Below, one piece after another: positions 9,339 through 18,446 of a stretch of 64,000 nt of DNA. Below the pieces are notes generated by a model. That model saw only the letters and a list, made by a program, of their open reading frames with translations. It was not told the origin of the DNA and did not search any database. Source of the DNA: CAZNNH01 sp964574335 (lineage in GTDB: Bacteria > Acidobacteriota > Vicinamibacteria > Fen-336). A program made the position numbers and the translations under genes. The stretch lies in NCBI GenBank assembly GCA_964574335.1, contig CAZNNH010000004.1:1-64000 (forward strand), given 5' to 3'. Every line of letters begins with the position of its first letter. Position 1 is the first letter of the stretch.

Positions 9339-10520
9339 GTGGGCAGTCTGTCGCGGTCGGTGGATGCCGCCACCCTGAGCCGCTCGAGCCAGCTCGGCTT
9401 CGACTTCCACCTCGGCTCGGAGCGGCGCGGCAACCCGCCCCCCGACACCGTGGTGGCCCACCTCGAGGCGGCGCGACGCGCGCGACGCGCCGCCTCGTCC
9501 GGCCGTAGCATGCCGGCCACCGAGCGGCTGGCGATCCTGAGCGACATCGTGCGGACGGCCAACTCGATCTTGGAGCCACGCCGGGTCACCGAGCTGATCA
9601 TGGCCCAGATCCAGCGGCTGCTTCCCTCCGAGGCGTGGTCGCTGCTGCTGGTGGACGAGGCGGCCGGCGGGCTCAAGTTCGAGATGGCGCTGGGCGTGCG
9701 CGGCACGGACGTCTCCAACCTGCGGGTCGAGATGGGCGAGGGGATCGCCGGCTGGGTGGCCCAGACCGGCAAGCCGGTGATCGTCAACGACGTGGCGCGG
9801 GACCGCCGCTTCAGCCCCAAGTTCGACACCTCCACCCGCTTCGTGACCCGCTCCATCCTCTGCGCCCCGCTGATCTCCCGCGGCCACACCATCGGTGTGG
9901 TCGAGATCATCAACCGCAAGGGCGGGCGCTTCACCAAGGCGGACCTGGACATCCTGCTGACCCTGGTCGAGCCGTGCGCGATCGCCCTCGAGAACGCCAC
10001 GCTGTTCCAGCGGGCCGAGCGTCTGACGGTGACTGACGACCTGACCCAGCTCTTCAACTCCCGCTACCTGACCCTCTACCTGGACCGCGAGCTCAAGCGC
10101 TGCAAGCGTCACGGGATCCCGCTCTCGTTGATCTTTCTCGACCTCGACGGCTTCAAGGAGGTCAACGACCGGCACGGCCACCTGGCCGGCTCGAGCACGC
10201 TCACCGAGGTGGGCCGGATCCTGAACGAGGCGGTGCGCGAGTCGGACATCCTGGCCCGGTACGGTGGCGACGAGTTCGTGGTGGTGCTGCCGGAGACCCC
10301 GGCCTCGGGAGCCCAAGTGATCGCCGAGAGGATCCGGCAGGCGATCGAGTGCCACCCGTTCCTGGAGGGCCTGGATCTGGCGGTGAGGATCTCGGCGTCG
10401 TTCGGGGTCGCCTGCTACCCGGATCATGCCCTGACCCCGGGCGACCTGATCCGCAAGGCGGACCAGGCCATGTACCGGGTCAAGGAGCGGAACAAGAACG
10501 GGATCGAGCTGGCGGTGTAG
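9339..10520 (+). CDS. GAF-GGDEF diguanylate cyclase (5' end lost in gap)
   Basis: Synthesises c-di-GMP from two GTP. From the gap the frame gives 393 residues: a linker, a GAF sensory domain (from ERLAILSDIVRTANSI to about LENATLF) and a complete GGDEF domain. The active site reads RYGGDEF and the inhibitory site RxxD is present five residues before it (RESD), so the enzyme should be catalytically competent and product-inhibited. The start is not defined: it is probably the ATG at 9101 across the gap. It lies directly upstream of mreB (45 bp), suggesting a shared transcript with the cell-elongation genes. Confidence 0.9.
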   Translation: MGSLSRSVDAATLSRSSQLGFDFHLGSERRGNPPPDTVVAHLEAARRARRAASSGRSMPATERLAILSDIVRTANSILEPRRVTELIMAQIQRLLPSEAWSLLLVDEAAGGLKFEMALGVRGTDVSNLRVEMGEGIAGWVAQTGKPVIVNDVARDRRFSPKFDTSTRFVTRSILCAPLISRGHTIGVVEIINRKGGRFTKADLDILLTLVEPCAIALENATLFQRAERLTVTDDLTQLFNSRYLTLYLDRELKRCKRHGIPLSLIFLDLDGFKEVNDRHGHLAGSSTLTEVGRILNEAVRESDILARYGGDEFVVVLPETPASGAQVIAERIRQAIECHPFLEGLDLAVRISASFGVACYPDHALTPGDLIRKADQAMYRVKERNKNGIELAV

Positions 10521-10565
10521 CCGACACTCAATGGACCCCCAGAACACAGACAAGGACCCCCCTCC

Positions 10566-11597
10566 ATGAACCTGCGCTCCGTGCTCAACCTGAGCTTCCT
10601 CTCCAACGACCTGGCCATCGACCTGGGAACCGCCAACACCCTCGTGTACGCGAAGGGGAAGGGGATCGTGGTCTCGGAGCCCTCGATCGTGGCGATGAAC
10701 ACGCGCACCGCCAAGGTCGAGGCGGTGGGCAAGGAGGCCAAGGAGATGCTGGGCCGGACCCCCGGCCAGATCGTGGCGATCCGCCCCATGAAAGACGGCG
10801 TGATCGCCGACTTCGAGATCACCGAGCAGATGCTCAGCTACTTCATCCGCCGGGCCCACAACCGCAATACCCTGGTGCGGCCGCGGATCATCATCGGGAT
10901 CCCCTCCGAGGTGACCCAGGTCGAGAAGCGTGCGGTCAAGGACTCGGCGCTCAAGGCCAAGGCCTCGGAGGTCTACCTGGTGGACCAAGCGATGGCGGCG
11001 GCGATCGGCGCGGGGCTCCCCATCACCGAGCCGAGCGGCAACATGGTGGTGGACATCGGCGGCGGCACCACCGACGTTGCGGTGATCTCGCTGGCCGGCA
11101 TCGTCTACTCGAAGTCGGTACGGGTGGCGGGCAACGAGATGGACGAGGCGATCATCCAGTACATCAAGAAGAAGTACAACCTGCTCATCGGCGAGCGCAC
11201 GGCCGAGCAGATCAAGCTGGAGATCGGCAGCGCCTTTCCTCTCGACGAGGTGATGACGCTCGAGATCAAGGGCCGCGACCTGATCGAGGGGATCCCCAAG
11301 ACGCTGACCGTCACCGATGCGGAGATCCGGGAGGCGCTGGCCGAGCCGATCAGCATCATCCTCAACGCGGTGCGGCTGGCGCTCGAGAAGACCCCGCCCG
11401 AGCTCTCCGCCGACATCGTCGACCGTGGGATCGTGCTGACCGGGGGCGGCAGCCTGCTGCAGAACCTCGACCGGCTGTTGCGGGAGGAGACCGGACTGCC
11501 GGTCTCGGTGGCCGAGGACCCGCTCAGCTCGGTGGTGCTCGGCACCGGTAAGATGTTGTCGGACTTCGACCTACTGAGGAAGATCAGCCTCGACTAG
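10566..11597 (+). CDS. mreB: Rod-shape actin homologue MreB
   Basis: Forms membrane-attached filaments that guide the Rod elongation machinery. The 343 residues carry the actin-fold signatures: phosphate-1 loop DLGTANTLVY, phosphate-2 loop DIGGGTTD, and the adenosine motif LTGGGSLL. The N-terminal NLSFLSNDLAIDLG is typical of MreB. It is the first of five contiguous shape genes and ends 10 bp before mreC. Confidence 0.98.
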   Translation: MNLRSVLNLSFLSNDLAIDLGTANTLVYAKGKGIVVSEPSIVAMNTRTAKVEAVGKEAKEMLGRTPGQIVAIRPMKDGVIADFEITEQMLSYFIRRAHNRNTLVRPRIIIGIPSEVTQVEKRAVKDSALKAKASEVYLVDQAMAAAIGAGLPITEPSGNMVVDIGGGTTDVAVISLAGIVYSKSVRVAGNEMDEAIIQYIKKKYNLLIGERTAEQIKLEIGSAFPLDEVMTLEIKGRDLIEGIPKTLTVTDAEIREALAEPISIILNAVRLALEKTPPELSADIVDRGIVLTGGGSLLQNLDRLLREETGLPVSVAEDPLSSVVLGTGKMLSDFDLLRKISLD

Positions 11598-11607
11598 TCG
11601 GCTTTCC

Positions 11608-12471
11608 ATGCCTCGTGTCGTGGGCTCGCGCCGGGCCCCTGTGATGCTCGCGGCGCTCGTGCTCCTCCATCTGCTGGCGATCTCTCACCAGGTGGACACT
11701 GGCGGGGGATTGTCGCTGCTGGAGCGGGGCGTGCTGACCCTGGTCTCGCCCTTTCAGCGACTGGCCGCCGGAACGGTGGCGGGGTTGGGCGGGCTGTGGC
11801 ACGACTACCTGGACCTGCGAGGCGTCCGCCAGGAGAACCAGCGGCTGCGGGCCGAGCTGCGGGAGCTCCGCGGACAGGTCCAGGAGAAGAGCGCCCTGGC
11901 CAGCCAGGCGGAGCGGCTGAGGGCGCTCCTCGGGCTCCAGGAGATCCTGCCCTACGAGACGGTGGTGGCCGAGGTGATCGCCCGGGAGGGGATCCCCTGG
12001 TTTCGTACTCTGATGCTGAACAAGGGCTCGGCGGACGGGGTCCAGCTCAACGCCCCAGTGATCGGGGAGACTGGCGTGCTGGGGCGGGTGATCGCGGTCG
12101 GGCCGGCGGCCGCCCGGGTCCAGCTCCTGCATGATCGGGATTGCGGGGTGGCGGTGCGCGTGGAGCGCACCCGCGCTACGGGCGTGGTCTCGGGCCAGGT
12201 GGGGCGCGGCGGCACGGGTACCAGCGATCTCCTGATGAAATACGTGCCGGCCCAGGCCGAGATCGTGGTCGGCGACGTGGTGGTGACGTCGGGGCTCGAC
12301 CGGATCTACCCGCCCGGCCTGCTGGTCGGGCGGGTCCGGTCGGTGCTGCCCCACCCTGGGCTGTTCCGGGAGGTGGTGGTGACCCCGTCGGCCCGGTTCG
12401 ACGAGATCGAGGAGGCGCTGGTGCTCCAGGCCGTCCCGGGCGCGCCGGTCACGAACGAGGTCGTCGAGTGA
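11608..12471 (+). CDS. mreC: Rod-shape protein MreC
   Basis: Bitopic periplasmic scaffold that activates PBP2-RodA. The 287-residue protein has an N-terminal transmembrane helix (about 11-27), a coiled coil (about 65-115, GVRQENQRLRAELRELRGQVQEK region) and the two-lobed beta domain ending near residue 275. The stop codon TGA overlaps the GTG start of mreD. Confidence 0.95.
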   Translation: MPRVVGSRRAPVMLAALVLLHLLAISHQVDTGGGLSLLERGVLTLVSPFQRLAAGTVAGLGGLWHDYLDLRGVRQENQRLRAELRELRGQVQEKSALASQAERLRALLGLQEILPYETVVAEVIAREGIPWFRTLMLNKGSADGVQLNAPVIGETGVLGRVIAVGPAAARVQLLHDRDCGVAVRVERTRATGVVSGQVGRGGTGTSDLLMKYVPAQAEIVVGDVVVTSGLDRIYPPGLLVGRVRSVLPHPGLFREVVVTPSARFDEIEEALVLQAVPGAPVTNEVVE

Positions 12472-12953
12472 GCGTGCTGATGGTGGCCGTGGCGCTGCTG
12501 GCCGCCCTGCTGGTGCAATCGGGGCTGGGCCTGGCGCTCCCCGAGCACACGGTGCTGCTGGATCCGTTCCTGCTGGTGATCGTCTACGTCGCCCTGTCCC
12601 GTGGCGAGGAGTATGGGCTGTGGGTCGGCACGGCGGCGGGCTGGATCCAGGAGGTCCACTTCGGCGGCCCGGTGGTGGGGCTGCTGGCGCTCAGCCGACT
12701 GCTCATCGGCTTCGCCGTTGGCGCTGCCGGCGCACGCCTGATGTTGGCCGGCGCTGCAGCGCGGATGTTGGTCCTCTTCGTGGCCACGCTCGTCGACGGC
12801 CGGTTGTTCGAGTGGCTGGCGGTGGTCTTCGAGCTGCCCCTCGACCCGCTGCCGGTCCCCCAACTGATGCTGCGCGCCGCCGCCAACGCGCTGGTGGGGG
12901 TGGCGGTCTTCGAGGCGGTGGACCGGATGCGACGGCGTCTGCGCCAGGAGTAG
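12468..12953 (+). CDS. mreD: Rod-shape protein MreD
   Basis: A 161-residue polytopic membrane protein that works with MreC. I start it at the GTG overlapping the mreC stop (GTGA), which gives MSVLMVAVALLAALLVQSG, the first of about five hydrophobic segments (PFLLVIVYVAL, VGLLALSRLLIGFAVG, MLVLFVATLV and others). It ends 5 bp before mrdA. Confidence 0.92.
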   Translation: MSVLMVAVALLAALLVQSGLGLALPEHTVLLDPFLLVIVYVALSRGEEYGLWVGTAAGWIQEVHFGGPVVGLLALSRLLIGFAVGAAGARLMLAGAAARMLVLFVATLVDGRLFEWLAVVFELPLDPLPVPQLMLRAAANALVGVAVFEAVDRMRRRLRQE

Positions 12954-12958
12954 GCGAA

Positions 12959-14866
12959 ATGCGGATCTACGAGGACCTGCGCGCGGTTCACCTACGACTG
13001 ACGCTGATGCAGTATGGCCTGGCGGTGGCAGCAGCGGTGCTGCTGGGCCAGTTCTACTACCTGCAGGTGCTCCGGGGCCGGCATTTCCGGGAGCTGGCGG
13101 AGAACAACCGGATCCGAACCATCGAGCTGGCAGCTCCACGGGGACCCCTCTTCGACCGCAACGGTCGGGTGCTGGTCGGGAATCGACCTTCGTTCAACGT
13201 GCTCGTGGACCCGGAGCTGAGCGACGACCTCGACCGCACGGTGGTGCGCCTGGCCGAGCTGCTCCACACCGGCGAGGCCTCGCTTCGGGAGCAGTTGGCT
13301 CGCCGTGGCGCCCCCTATCAGCGGGTGGTGGTGCGCAGCAACGCCAGCTTCGAGGACGTGGCGGCGTTGGAGGCGCGACGCCTCGAGCTCCCCGAGGTGT
13401 CGGTGACCGTGGTGCCCCTGCGCGCCTACGCGCTGGCGAGCGCCGCGGCGCACAGCCTGGGCCGGGTGGGGGAGGTGACCGATCGTCAGCTGCGCCTGCC
13501 CGAATACGCCTCGCACCAGCCCGGGGACCTGGTGGGCCAGGCCGGTCTCGAGGCACGGTACGACGAGCAGCTCACCGGCACCAAGGGCCGGCGACAGGTG
13601 GTTGTGAACAGCCGCGGCATCGAGGTGGGGGAGGTGGAGCAACGGCTTCCGGTGCAGGGGCCGAGCTTGGGCCTGACGCTGGATGCGGGGCTGCAGTCGT
13701 TCATCGAGCGCGTCTTCGCCGGCCGTGCGGGCAGCGCGGTGGCGCTCGATCCCAGGAGCGGCGCGCTGCTGGCGCTGGCCTCGCTCCCCGCCTATGACCC
13801 CAACGCGTTCATCGAGGGGATCGACCCGGTGGCCTGGGGCCGGCTGCGGACCGATCCCCAGACCCCGCTGATGAACCGGGCCATTCAGGGGCAGTACGCA
13901 CCCGGGAGCGTATTCAAGATCGTGATGGCGGCGGCCGCCCTCGAGGAGGGCATCGTGACCCCGCAGACCACGTTCACTTGCCGCGGGTCGCTCTACCTCT
14001 ACGACAACGCGTTCGGATGCACCGGGGTGCACGGACCGGTCAACCTCAAGAGCGCGCTGGCGCACTCCTGCAACGTCTACTTCTACCAGCTCGGCGTCCG
14101 CCTCGACATTTCGCGGATCGCCCGCTACGCGGAGCTGATGGGGCTTGGGGCGCCCACGGGGGTGGACCTCCCCCACGAGACCTCCGGGTTGGTCCCGAGC
14201 CCGGAGTGGAAGCGTCGGGCGCTGGGCCAGAGCTGGTTCGCGGGCGAGACGGTCTCGGTCTCGATCGGCCAGGGCCAGCTCACCGTCACGCCCTTGCAGG
14301 TGGCGCGGCTGGCGGCACTGGTGGCGAACGGCGGCCGCCTGGTGCAGCCCTACCTGGGTCAGACCGTGGGTGGGCAGGCGATCGAGCGACCCGAGCCGCG
14401 GGACGTGGGCTTCGCCCCGAGCACCTGGGCGGCGATCCGCGAAGGCATGTGGGCTTCGGTGAATGCCGGCGGGACCGGTCGGCGAGCGGCCCTTCCGGGT
14501 GTGGCGGTGTGCGGGAAGACCGGCTCGTCGCAGGTGGTGGCGCGGGCACGGCTTCGTGCGGCGGGCGACAACGCCGCGTTGCAGCCCCACGCCTGGTTCG
14601 CCGGATTCGCGCCCCGAGAGCACCCGCGCATCGCTGTCTCAGTGCTGATCGAGAATGGCGGCAGCGGTGGCGCGGCGGCGGCACCGGTGGCGAGGCAGAT
14701 CCTCGAGCGCTTCTTCCGCTTCGAGCCGCCGGCAACCCAGGCGGCGGAGGTGGGTCCGCCGCCTGCAGACGCAGATGGGGTCGAGAACGAGGGCCCCACG
14801 GTCTCGACGCAGCACGCCGGCTCGGCACGAAGCGAATCCGCCTCCGGGCTCGACGGGGGAGGCTGA
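12959..14866 (+). CDS. mrdA: Penicillin-binding protein 2 (elongation transpeptidase)
   Basis: Cross-links peptidoglycan during rod elongation. The 635-residue class B PBP has an N-terminal membrane anchor (about 19-38), the dimerisation/pedestal region (NRIRTIELAAPRGPLFDRNG, a class B signature), and the transpeptidase motifs SVFK (catalytic Ser317), SCN (370-372) and KTG (520-522). The start is the ATG five bases after the mreD stop; upstream in-frame codons lie inside mreD. The tail beyond residue about 600 is low-complexity. Confidence 0.96.
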   Translation: MRIYEDLRAVHLRLTLMQYGLAVAAAVLLGQFYYLQVLRGRHFRELAENNRIRTIELAAPRGPLFDRNGRVLVGNRPSFNVLVDPELSDDLDRTVVRLAELLHTGEASLREQLARRGAPYQRVVVRSNASFEDVAALEARRLELPEVSVTVVPLRAYALASAAAHSLGRVGEVTDRQLRLPEYASHQPGDLVGQAGLEARYDEQLTGTKGRRQVVVNSRGIEVGEVEQRLPVQGPSLGLTLDAGLQSFIERVFAGRAGSAVALDPRSGALLALASLPAYDPNAFIEGIDPVAWGRLRTDPQTPLMNRAIQGQYAPGSVFKIVMAAAALEEGIVTPQTTFTCRGSLYLYDNAFGCTGVHGPVNLKSALAHSCNVYFYQLGVRLDISRIARYAELMGLGAPTGVDLPHETSGLVPSPEWKRRALGQSWFAGETVSVSIGQGQLTVTPLQVARLAALVANGGRLVQPYLGQTVGGQAIERPEPRDVGFAPSTWAAIREGMWASVNAGGTGRRAALPGVAVCGKTGSSQVVARARLRAAGDNAALQPHAWFAGFAPREHPRIAVSVLIENGGSGGAAAAPVARQILERFFRFEPPATQAAEVGPPPADADGVENEGPTVSTQHAGSARSESASGLDGGG

Positions 14867-14867
14867 C

Positions 14868-15962
14868 GTGGGGCTGGATCGGCGGCTTCTGTTCAACCTC
14901 GACGGGCCGCTCTTGGTCGGAGTGCTGTGCCTGTGCGGGATCGGGGTGGCGGCGATCTCCAGCGCCACCCACACCGGCTCCCAGCCCGATGTCTACCTGA
15001 AGCAGCTCACCATGGTCGGCCTCGGCGTCGCCTGCCTGCTGATCGCGCTGGTCCCCGACTATCGGGGGTTGGTGGATCGATCCCCGCTTCTGTTCCTGGC
15101 CATGATCGGCGTGCTGGCCTTCGTGCTGGTCTTCGCCCCGCGCATCGCCGGAACCCGGCGCTGGCTGGTCCTGGGCCCGCTGCAGCTCCAGCCGTCGGAG
15201 CTGGCCAAGCTGGTGGCGGTGTTGCTGGTGTCCAAGCTGTTCGCCGAGTCCAGGAAGGAGTCGCTGGGGCTCCTGGACCTGGCGGCCCCCGGTGCCGCGG
15301 TGGGCGTCCTGTTCCTGCTGATCGCGGCCGAGCCGGACCTGGGCAGCGCCTTCTGCCTGGTCCCTCCATTCCTGACCGTGGCCCTCCTGGCGGGCCTGCG
15401 ACCGCGAGCGCTGCTGGCGCTCTGCCTGGCCGCGCTGGTGGTGGGAGGGTTGGGCTGGCAGTTTGCCCTCAAGGACTACCAGAAGACCCGGATCCTGTCG
15501 TTTCTCGACCCGGCTCGTGACCCACGGGGCGCCGGCTACCAGAAGATCCAGTCCCAGATCGCGGTGGGCTCGGGGGGTCTTCTCGGGAAAGGGTTCCAGC
15601 AGGGCAGCCAGAGCCAGCTCGGGTACCTCCCGGCCCGCCACACGGACTTCATCTTCTCGGTGATCGCCGAGGAGTCCGGCTTCCTGGGCGTGAGCGTGGT
15701 GCTCGGCTTGTACCTGCTGGTCCTCTGGCGCTGCCTCGAGGCGGCGCGGCTGGCGCGAGACCGTGCCGGGGCCTACTTGGTGGCCGGCATCACCGCCGTG
15801 CTGGCGTTTCAGGTCGTGTACAATGTCGCCATGGTGGCGGGCCTGGTGCCGGTCAAGGGCCTGCCGCTACCCTTCATCAGCTACGGAGGCTCGTCGGTCC
15901 TGGCGTCGCTGGTCGGGGTGGGCCTGATCATGAACACCAGGATGCGGCGATTCGTGAATTGA
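14868..15962 (+). CDS. rodA: Peptidoglycan glycosyltransferase RodA
   Basis: SEDS-family polymerase that makes glycan strands with PBP2. The GTG start follows the mrdA stop by one base, giving 364 residues with about ten membrane segments and family signatures RRWLVLGPLQLQPSEL, LPARHTDFIFSVIAEESG and PLPFISYGGSSVLA. Last gene of the mreBCD-mrdA-rodA run. Confidence 0.96.
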   Translation: MGLDRRLLFNLDGPLLVGVLCLCGIGVAAISSATHTGSQPDVYLKQLTMVGLGVACLLIALVPDYRGLVDRSPLLFLAMIGVLAFVLVFAPRIAGTRRWLVLGPLQLQPSELAKLVAVLLVSKLFAESRKESLGLLDLAAPGAAVGVLFLLIAAEPDLGSAFCLVPPFLTVALLAGLRPRALLALCLAALVVGGLGWQFALKDYQKTRILSFLDPARDPRGAGYQKIQSQIAVGSGGLLGKGFQQGSQSQLGYLPARHTDFIFSVIAEESGFLGVSVVLGLYLLVLWRCLEAARLARDRAGAYLVAGITAVLAFQVVYNVAMVAGLVPVKGLPLPFISYGGSSVLASLVGVGLIMNTRMRRFVN

Positions 15963-16292
15963 TCCCCCGTCATTCCGCTCCTTGTGGCCCGGCCGATCCT
16001 TTTCGGGTGGTCCCTTCCGCACTCATCATCGGTATTCACGCGGCGCAACCCGCCGCCTTCGGGTCGGCTCGCTTCCGCGACGATCCCGGGGCCGCCGACC
16101 CCCACGAGCCATCACCGTCCTGCCGACGGCGCTACCCGGCCAGGTCGACAGCCCGCCTCTTGGCCGCCGACCTCGAGGGCCCGCAGCGAGTCGGCCGCTG
16201 CGGGCCCCCCGCCATGGCGGAGCGGCCGTCCCGGCTGGAGGCCGGGGCGCGTCGAAGGCAAAGGACGCGAAGGCTCCTGGAAGGGACCTTCC
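15963..16292. other. 330-bp intergenic region before rng
   Basis: No convincing gene, tRNA or small RNA is visible. The only structured element is the GC-rich 12-bp inverted repeat at 16177-16207. If rng is read from its own promoter, this would be a long leader; no clear -35/-10 pair was found. Confidence 0.6.
16177..16207 (+). promoter_or_regulatory. Strong hairpin in the rng leader
   Basis: A perfect 12-bp inverted repeat GGGCCCGCAGCG / CGCTGCGGGCCC with a 7-nt loop, 86 bp upstream of the rng start. It is not followed by a U-run, so it is not a standard intrinsic terminator. It could attenuate read-through from rodA or act as a structured leader. Confidence 0.55.
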
Positions 16293-17801
16293 ATGATCAG
16301 GGAACTCATCGTCAGCTGCACCCCGCAGGAGACGCGGGTGGCCCTCCTCGAAGAGGGCCGGGTCTCGGAGCTCTTCATCGAGCGAGAGGCCCAGCGGGGA
16401 ATCGTCGGCAACATCTATAAGGGCCGGGTGACCCGGGTGCTTCCCGGGATGCAATCGGCATTCGTGGACCTCGGCCTCGAGCGAGACGCCTTCCTGCACG
16501 TGGCGGACGTCCTGGACGAGCTTCCCGAAAACCTTCTGAGCGCCGAAGAGCAGGCGGAGGTCCGGGAGTCGTCCGAGACCTCGCGGATCGAGGACCGGCT
16601 CCAGGCCGGGCAGGAGGTCCTGGTTCAGGCCGTCAAGGAGCCCCTCGGCGCTAAAGGTGCCCGCATCACCTCCCACATCTCCCTTCCCGGTCGCTATCTG
16701 GTGCTGATGCCTACCGTGCAGCACGTCGGGGTCTCGCGGAAGATCGTGGAGGAGGAGGAGCGCAAGCGGCTCAAGGGGCTGGCCAAGGCGCTGCGAGGCG
16801 AGATCGGAGGGGGCGGCTTCATCGTACGTACCGCTGGGCAGGGGCGGTCCCGCGAGGACTTCGATCGGGACGCCCGCTTCCTGAAGCGGACCTGGGACGA
16901 GATACGGGCGGTGGCCTCTCGGGGCCGGCCCCCCCTGCTGCTGCACCGCGAGCCCTCGCTGGTGCACCGGCTGCTGCGAGACCTGCTCAGCGAGGAGACG
17001 GGACAGGTGGTGCTGGACAGCCCGGCGGAGCACGCGCGTGCGCTCGAGCTGGTGAGCCAGCTTCAGCCGTCTCTGGCCAAGCGGGTGAGGCTACACGCTC
17101 GACCCCACAGCATCCTGGAGGAGCACGGGGTGGCTGCCGAGATCGAACGTGCCTTGCGCAACAAGGTCTGGCTCGACTCGGGCGGCTACATCGTCATCAA
17201 CCAGACCGAGGCGCTGGTGGCGATCGACGTCAACACCGGCCGCTACGTGGGCAAGAACACGCTGGAAGACACGGTGCTGAGCACGAACCTGGAGGCGGTT
17301 CGGGAGGTGGTGCGACAGATCCGGCTGCGTGACCTCGGCGGCATCATCGTGGTGGACCTGATCGACATGGAGGAGCGCAAGAGCCGGCAGAAGGTGCTGG
17401 CGGCCTTCGAGCGCGAGCTGGCCGGCGACCGCTCGCCCTCGAAGGTACTCTCCGTCAACGAGCTCGGGCTGGTGATCCTGACCCGCAAGCGGGTCAGGCA
17501 ATCGCTCGAGCGCACCCTGTGCGAGCCCTGCGGCTACTGCGGCGGGACCGGCATGGTCAAGCGCCCCAGCACCGTCTGCTCCGAGCTCTTCGACGAGGTC
17601 CGGAAGCTGGCTCCACACATCCACGGCCAGCCCCTGATGGTCCGCCTCAACCCGGAGGTGGCGCGGGCCCTGACCAGCTCCGAGTCCGATGTGCTGCGCG
17701 AGCTGTGCGCCCTGGTCGGCGGGGAGATCCAGGTCCTGGGCGACCCCCTCCTCCACCAGGAGCAGTTCGACGTGGTGCCGCTCGAGTCACCGGGAAGCTG
17801 A
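16293..17801 (+). CDS. rng: Ribonuclease G / RNase E family endoribonuclease
   Basis: Single-strand endoribonuclease of rRNA maturation and mRNA decay. The 502 residues match RNase G rather than RNase E, as there is no long C-terminal scaffold. It has an N-terminal S1 domain (GNIYKGRVTRVLPGMQSAFVDLG), the catalytic aspartates D312 (AIDVNTGR) and D355 (VVDLIDM), and a zinc-link cysteine cluster CxxCxxC at 410-416. The ATG at 16293 gives the typical start MIRELIVS. The cell-shape genes upstream fit the frequent mreBCD-rng linkage. Confidence 0.95.
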   Translation: MIRELIVSCTPQETRVALLEEGRVSELFIEREAQRGIVGNIYKGRVTRVLPGMQSAFVDLGLERDAFLHVADVLDELPENLLSAEEQAEVRESSETSRIEDRLQAGQEVLVQAVKEPLGAKGARITSHISLPGRYLVLMPTVQHVGVSRKIVEEEERKRLKGLAKALRGEIGGGGFIVRTAGQGRSREDFDRDARFLKRTWDEIRAVASRGRPPLLLHREPSLVHRLLRDLLSEETGQVVLDSPAEHARALELVSQLQPSLAKRVRLHARPHSILEEHGVAAEIERALRNKVWLDSGGYIVINQTEALVAIDVNTGRYVGKNTLEDTVLSTNLEAVREVVRQIRLRDLGGIIVVDLIDMEERKSRQKVLAAFERELAGDRSPSKVLSVNELGLVILTRKRVRQSLERTLCEPCGYCGGTGMVKRPSTVCSELFDEVRKLAPHIHGQPLMVRLNPEVARALTSSESDVLRELCALVGGEIQVLGDPLLHQEQFDVVPLESPGS

Positions 17802-17813
17802 GGCAGCTCCGGA

Positions 17814-18446
17814 TTGACCGTCCCCAGGACCGACTTGCCGGCGTACGTGGACGCCATCGAGGGCTACCTGGGCCGGCTGCGGGGCCGCCCGGTGTCGCTG
17901 GTCGGTCACGAGTTCGCCCTGGCACGGGACTTCCACGCCGCCGGCGTATCGCTCGCCAGCGTCCTTTCGGCGATCGACCGGGGACGCGAGGCGGCCGGCC
18001 CGGTGGTGTCGCTCTCGTTCTGCTCCCGCTTCCTGAGAGGCCAGGTCCGCCCTGGTTCCGCCGGGGCGGTCACGCCCGAGGCACCCCCTCGGGGGGTCTC
18101 CTCTGAGGCCGTGAGGGCGACCCTCCGCCGCCTGGAGGCTCTGGTCGAGGCGCTCTCACGCGAGGAATGGCGCGAGGACGTCACCGTGGGACGGCTGCTC
18201 GAGCAGGCTCGAGCCTTGCTGCGGCAACCCCCCGCCGACGTCGACGATCAGGTGCTGCGGATCGACCGTGCGGTCGATGCCTGGATCTCGGCGGGGCTCG
18301 CCGTCGAGGAGGTCGAGAGGTGCCGCCGGGAGCTGCACCGCTCGCTGGCCCGTGCGGCGTCGTCCACCTCGGCCGTGGATGAGGCGGTGCGCCGGGAGGC
18401 GGCGCGCCGGGTCCGCGAGCGGCTCCGGCTGCCCCGTCTGACCTGA
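17814..18446 (+). CDS. Hypothetical protein
   Basis: 210 residues from a TTG codon 12 bp after the rng stop. I recognise no family. It is Arg/Leu/Ala-rich and predicted mostly helical, with no signal peptide or membrane segment. Codon positions look like real coding (GC-rich third bases). Its last 199 bp overlap the convergent open frame of the alkyltransferase-like gene, so one of the two 3' ends may be wrong. Confidence 0.6.
   Translation: MTVPRTDLPAYVDAIEGYLGRLRGRPVSLVGHEFALARDFHAAGVSLASVLSAIDRGREAAGPVVSLSFCSRFLRGQVRPGSAGAVTPEAPPRGVSSEAVRATLRRLEALVEALSREEWREDVTVGRLLEQARALLRQPPADVDDQVLRIDRAVDAWISAGLAVEEVERCRRELHRSLARAASSTSAVDEAVRREAARRVRERLRLPRLT

Noticed and set aside
12620..12958. N-terminal extension of the PBP2 frame into mreD
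   Set aside because: The stretch lies over mreD and looks like an out-of-frame echo; the ATG at 12959 gives the family N-terminus.
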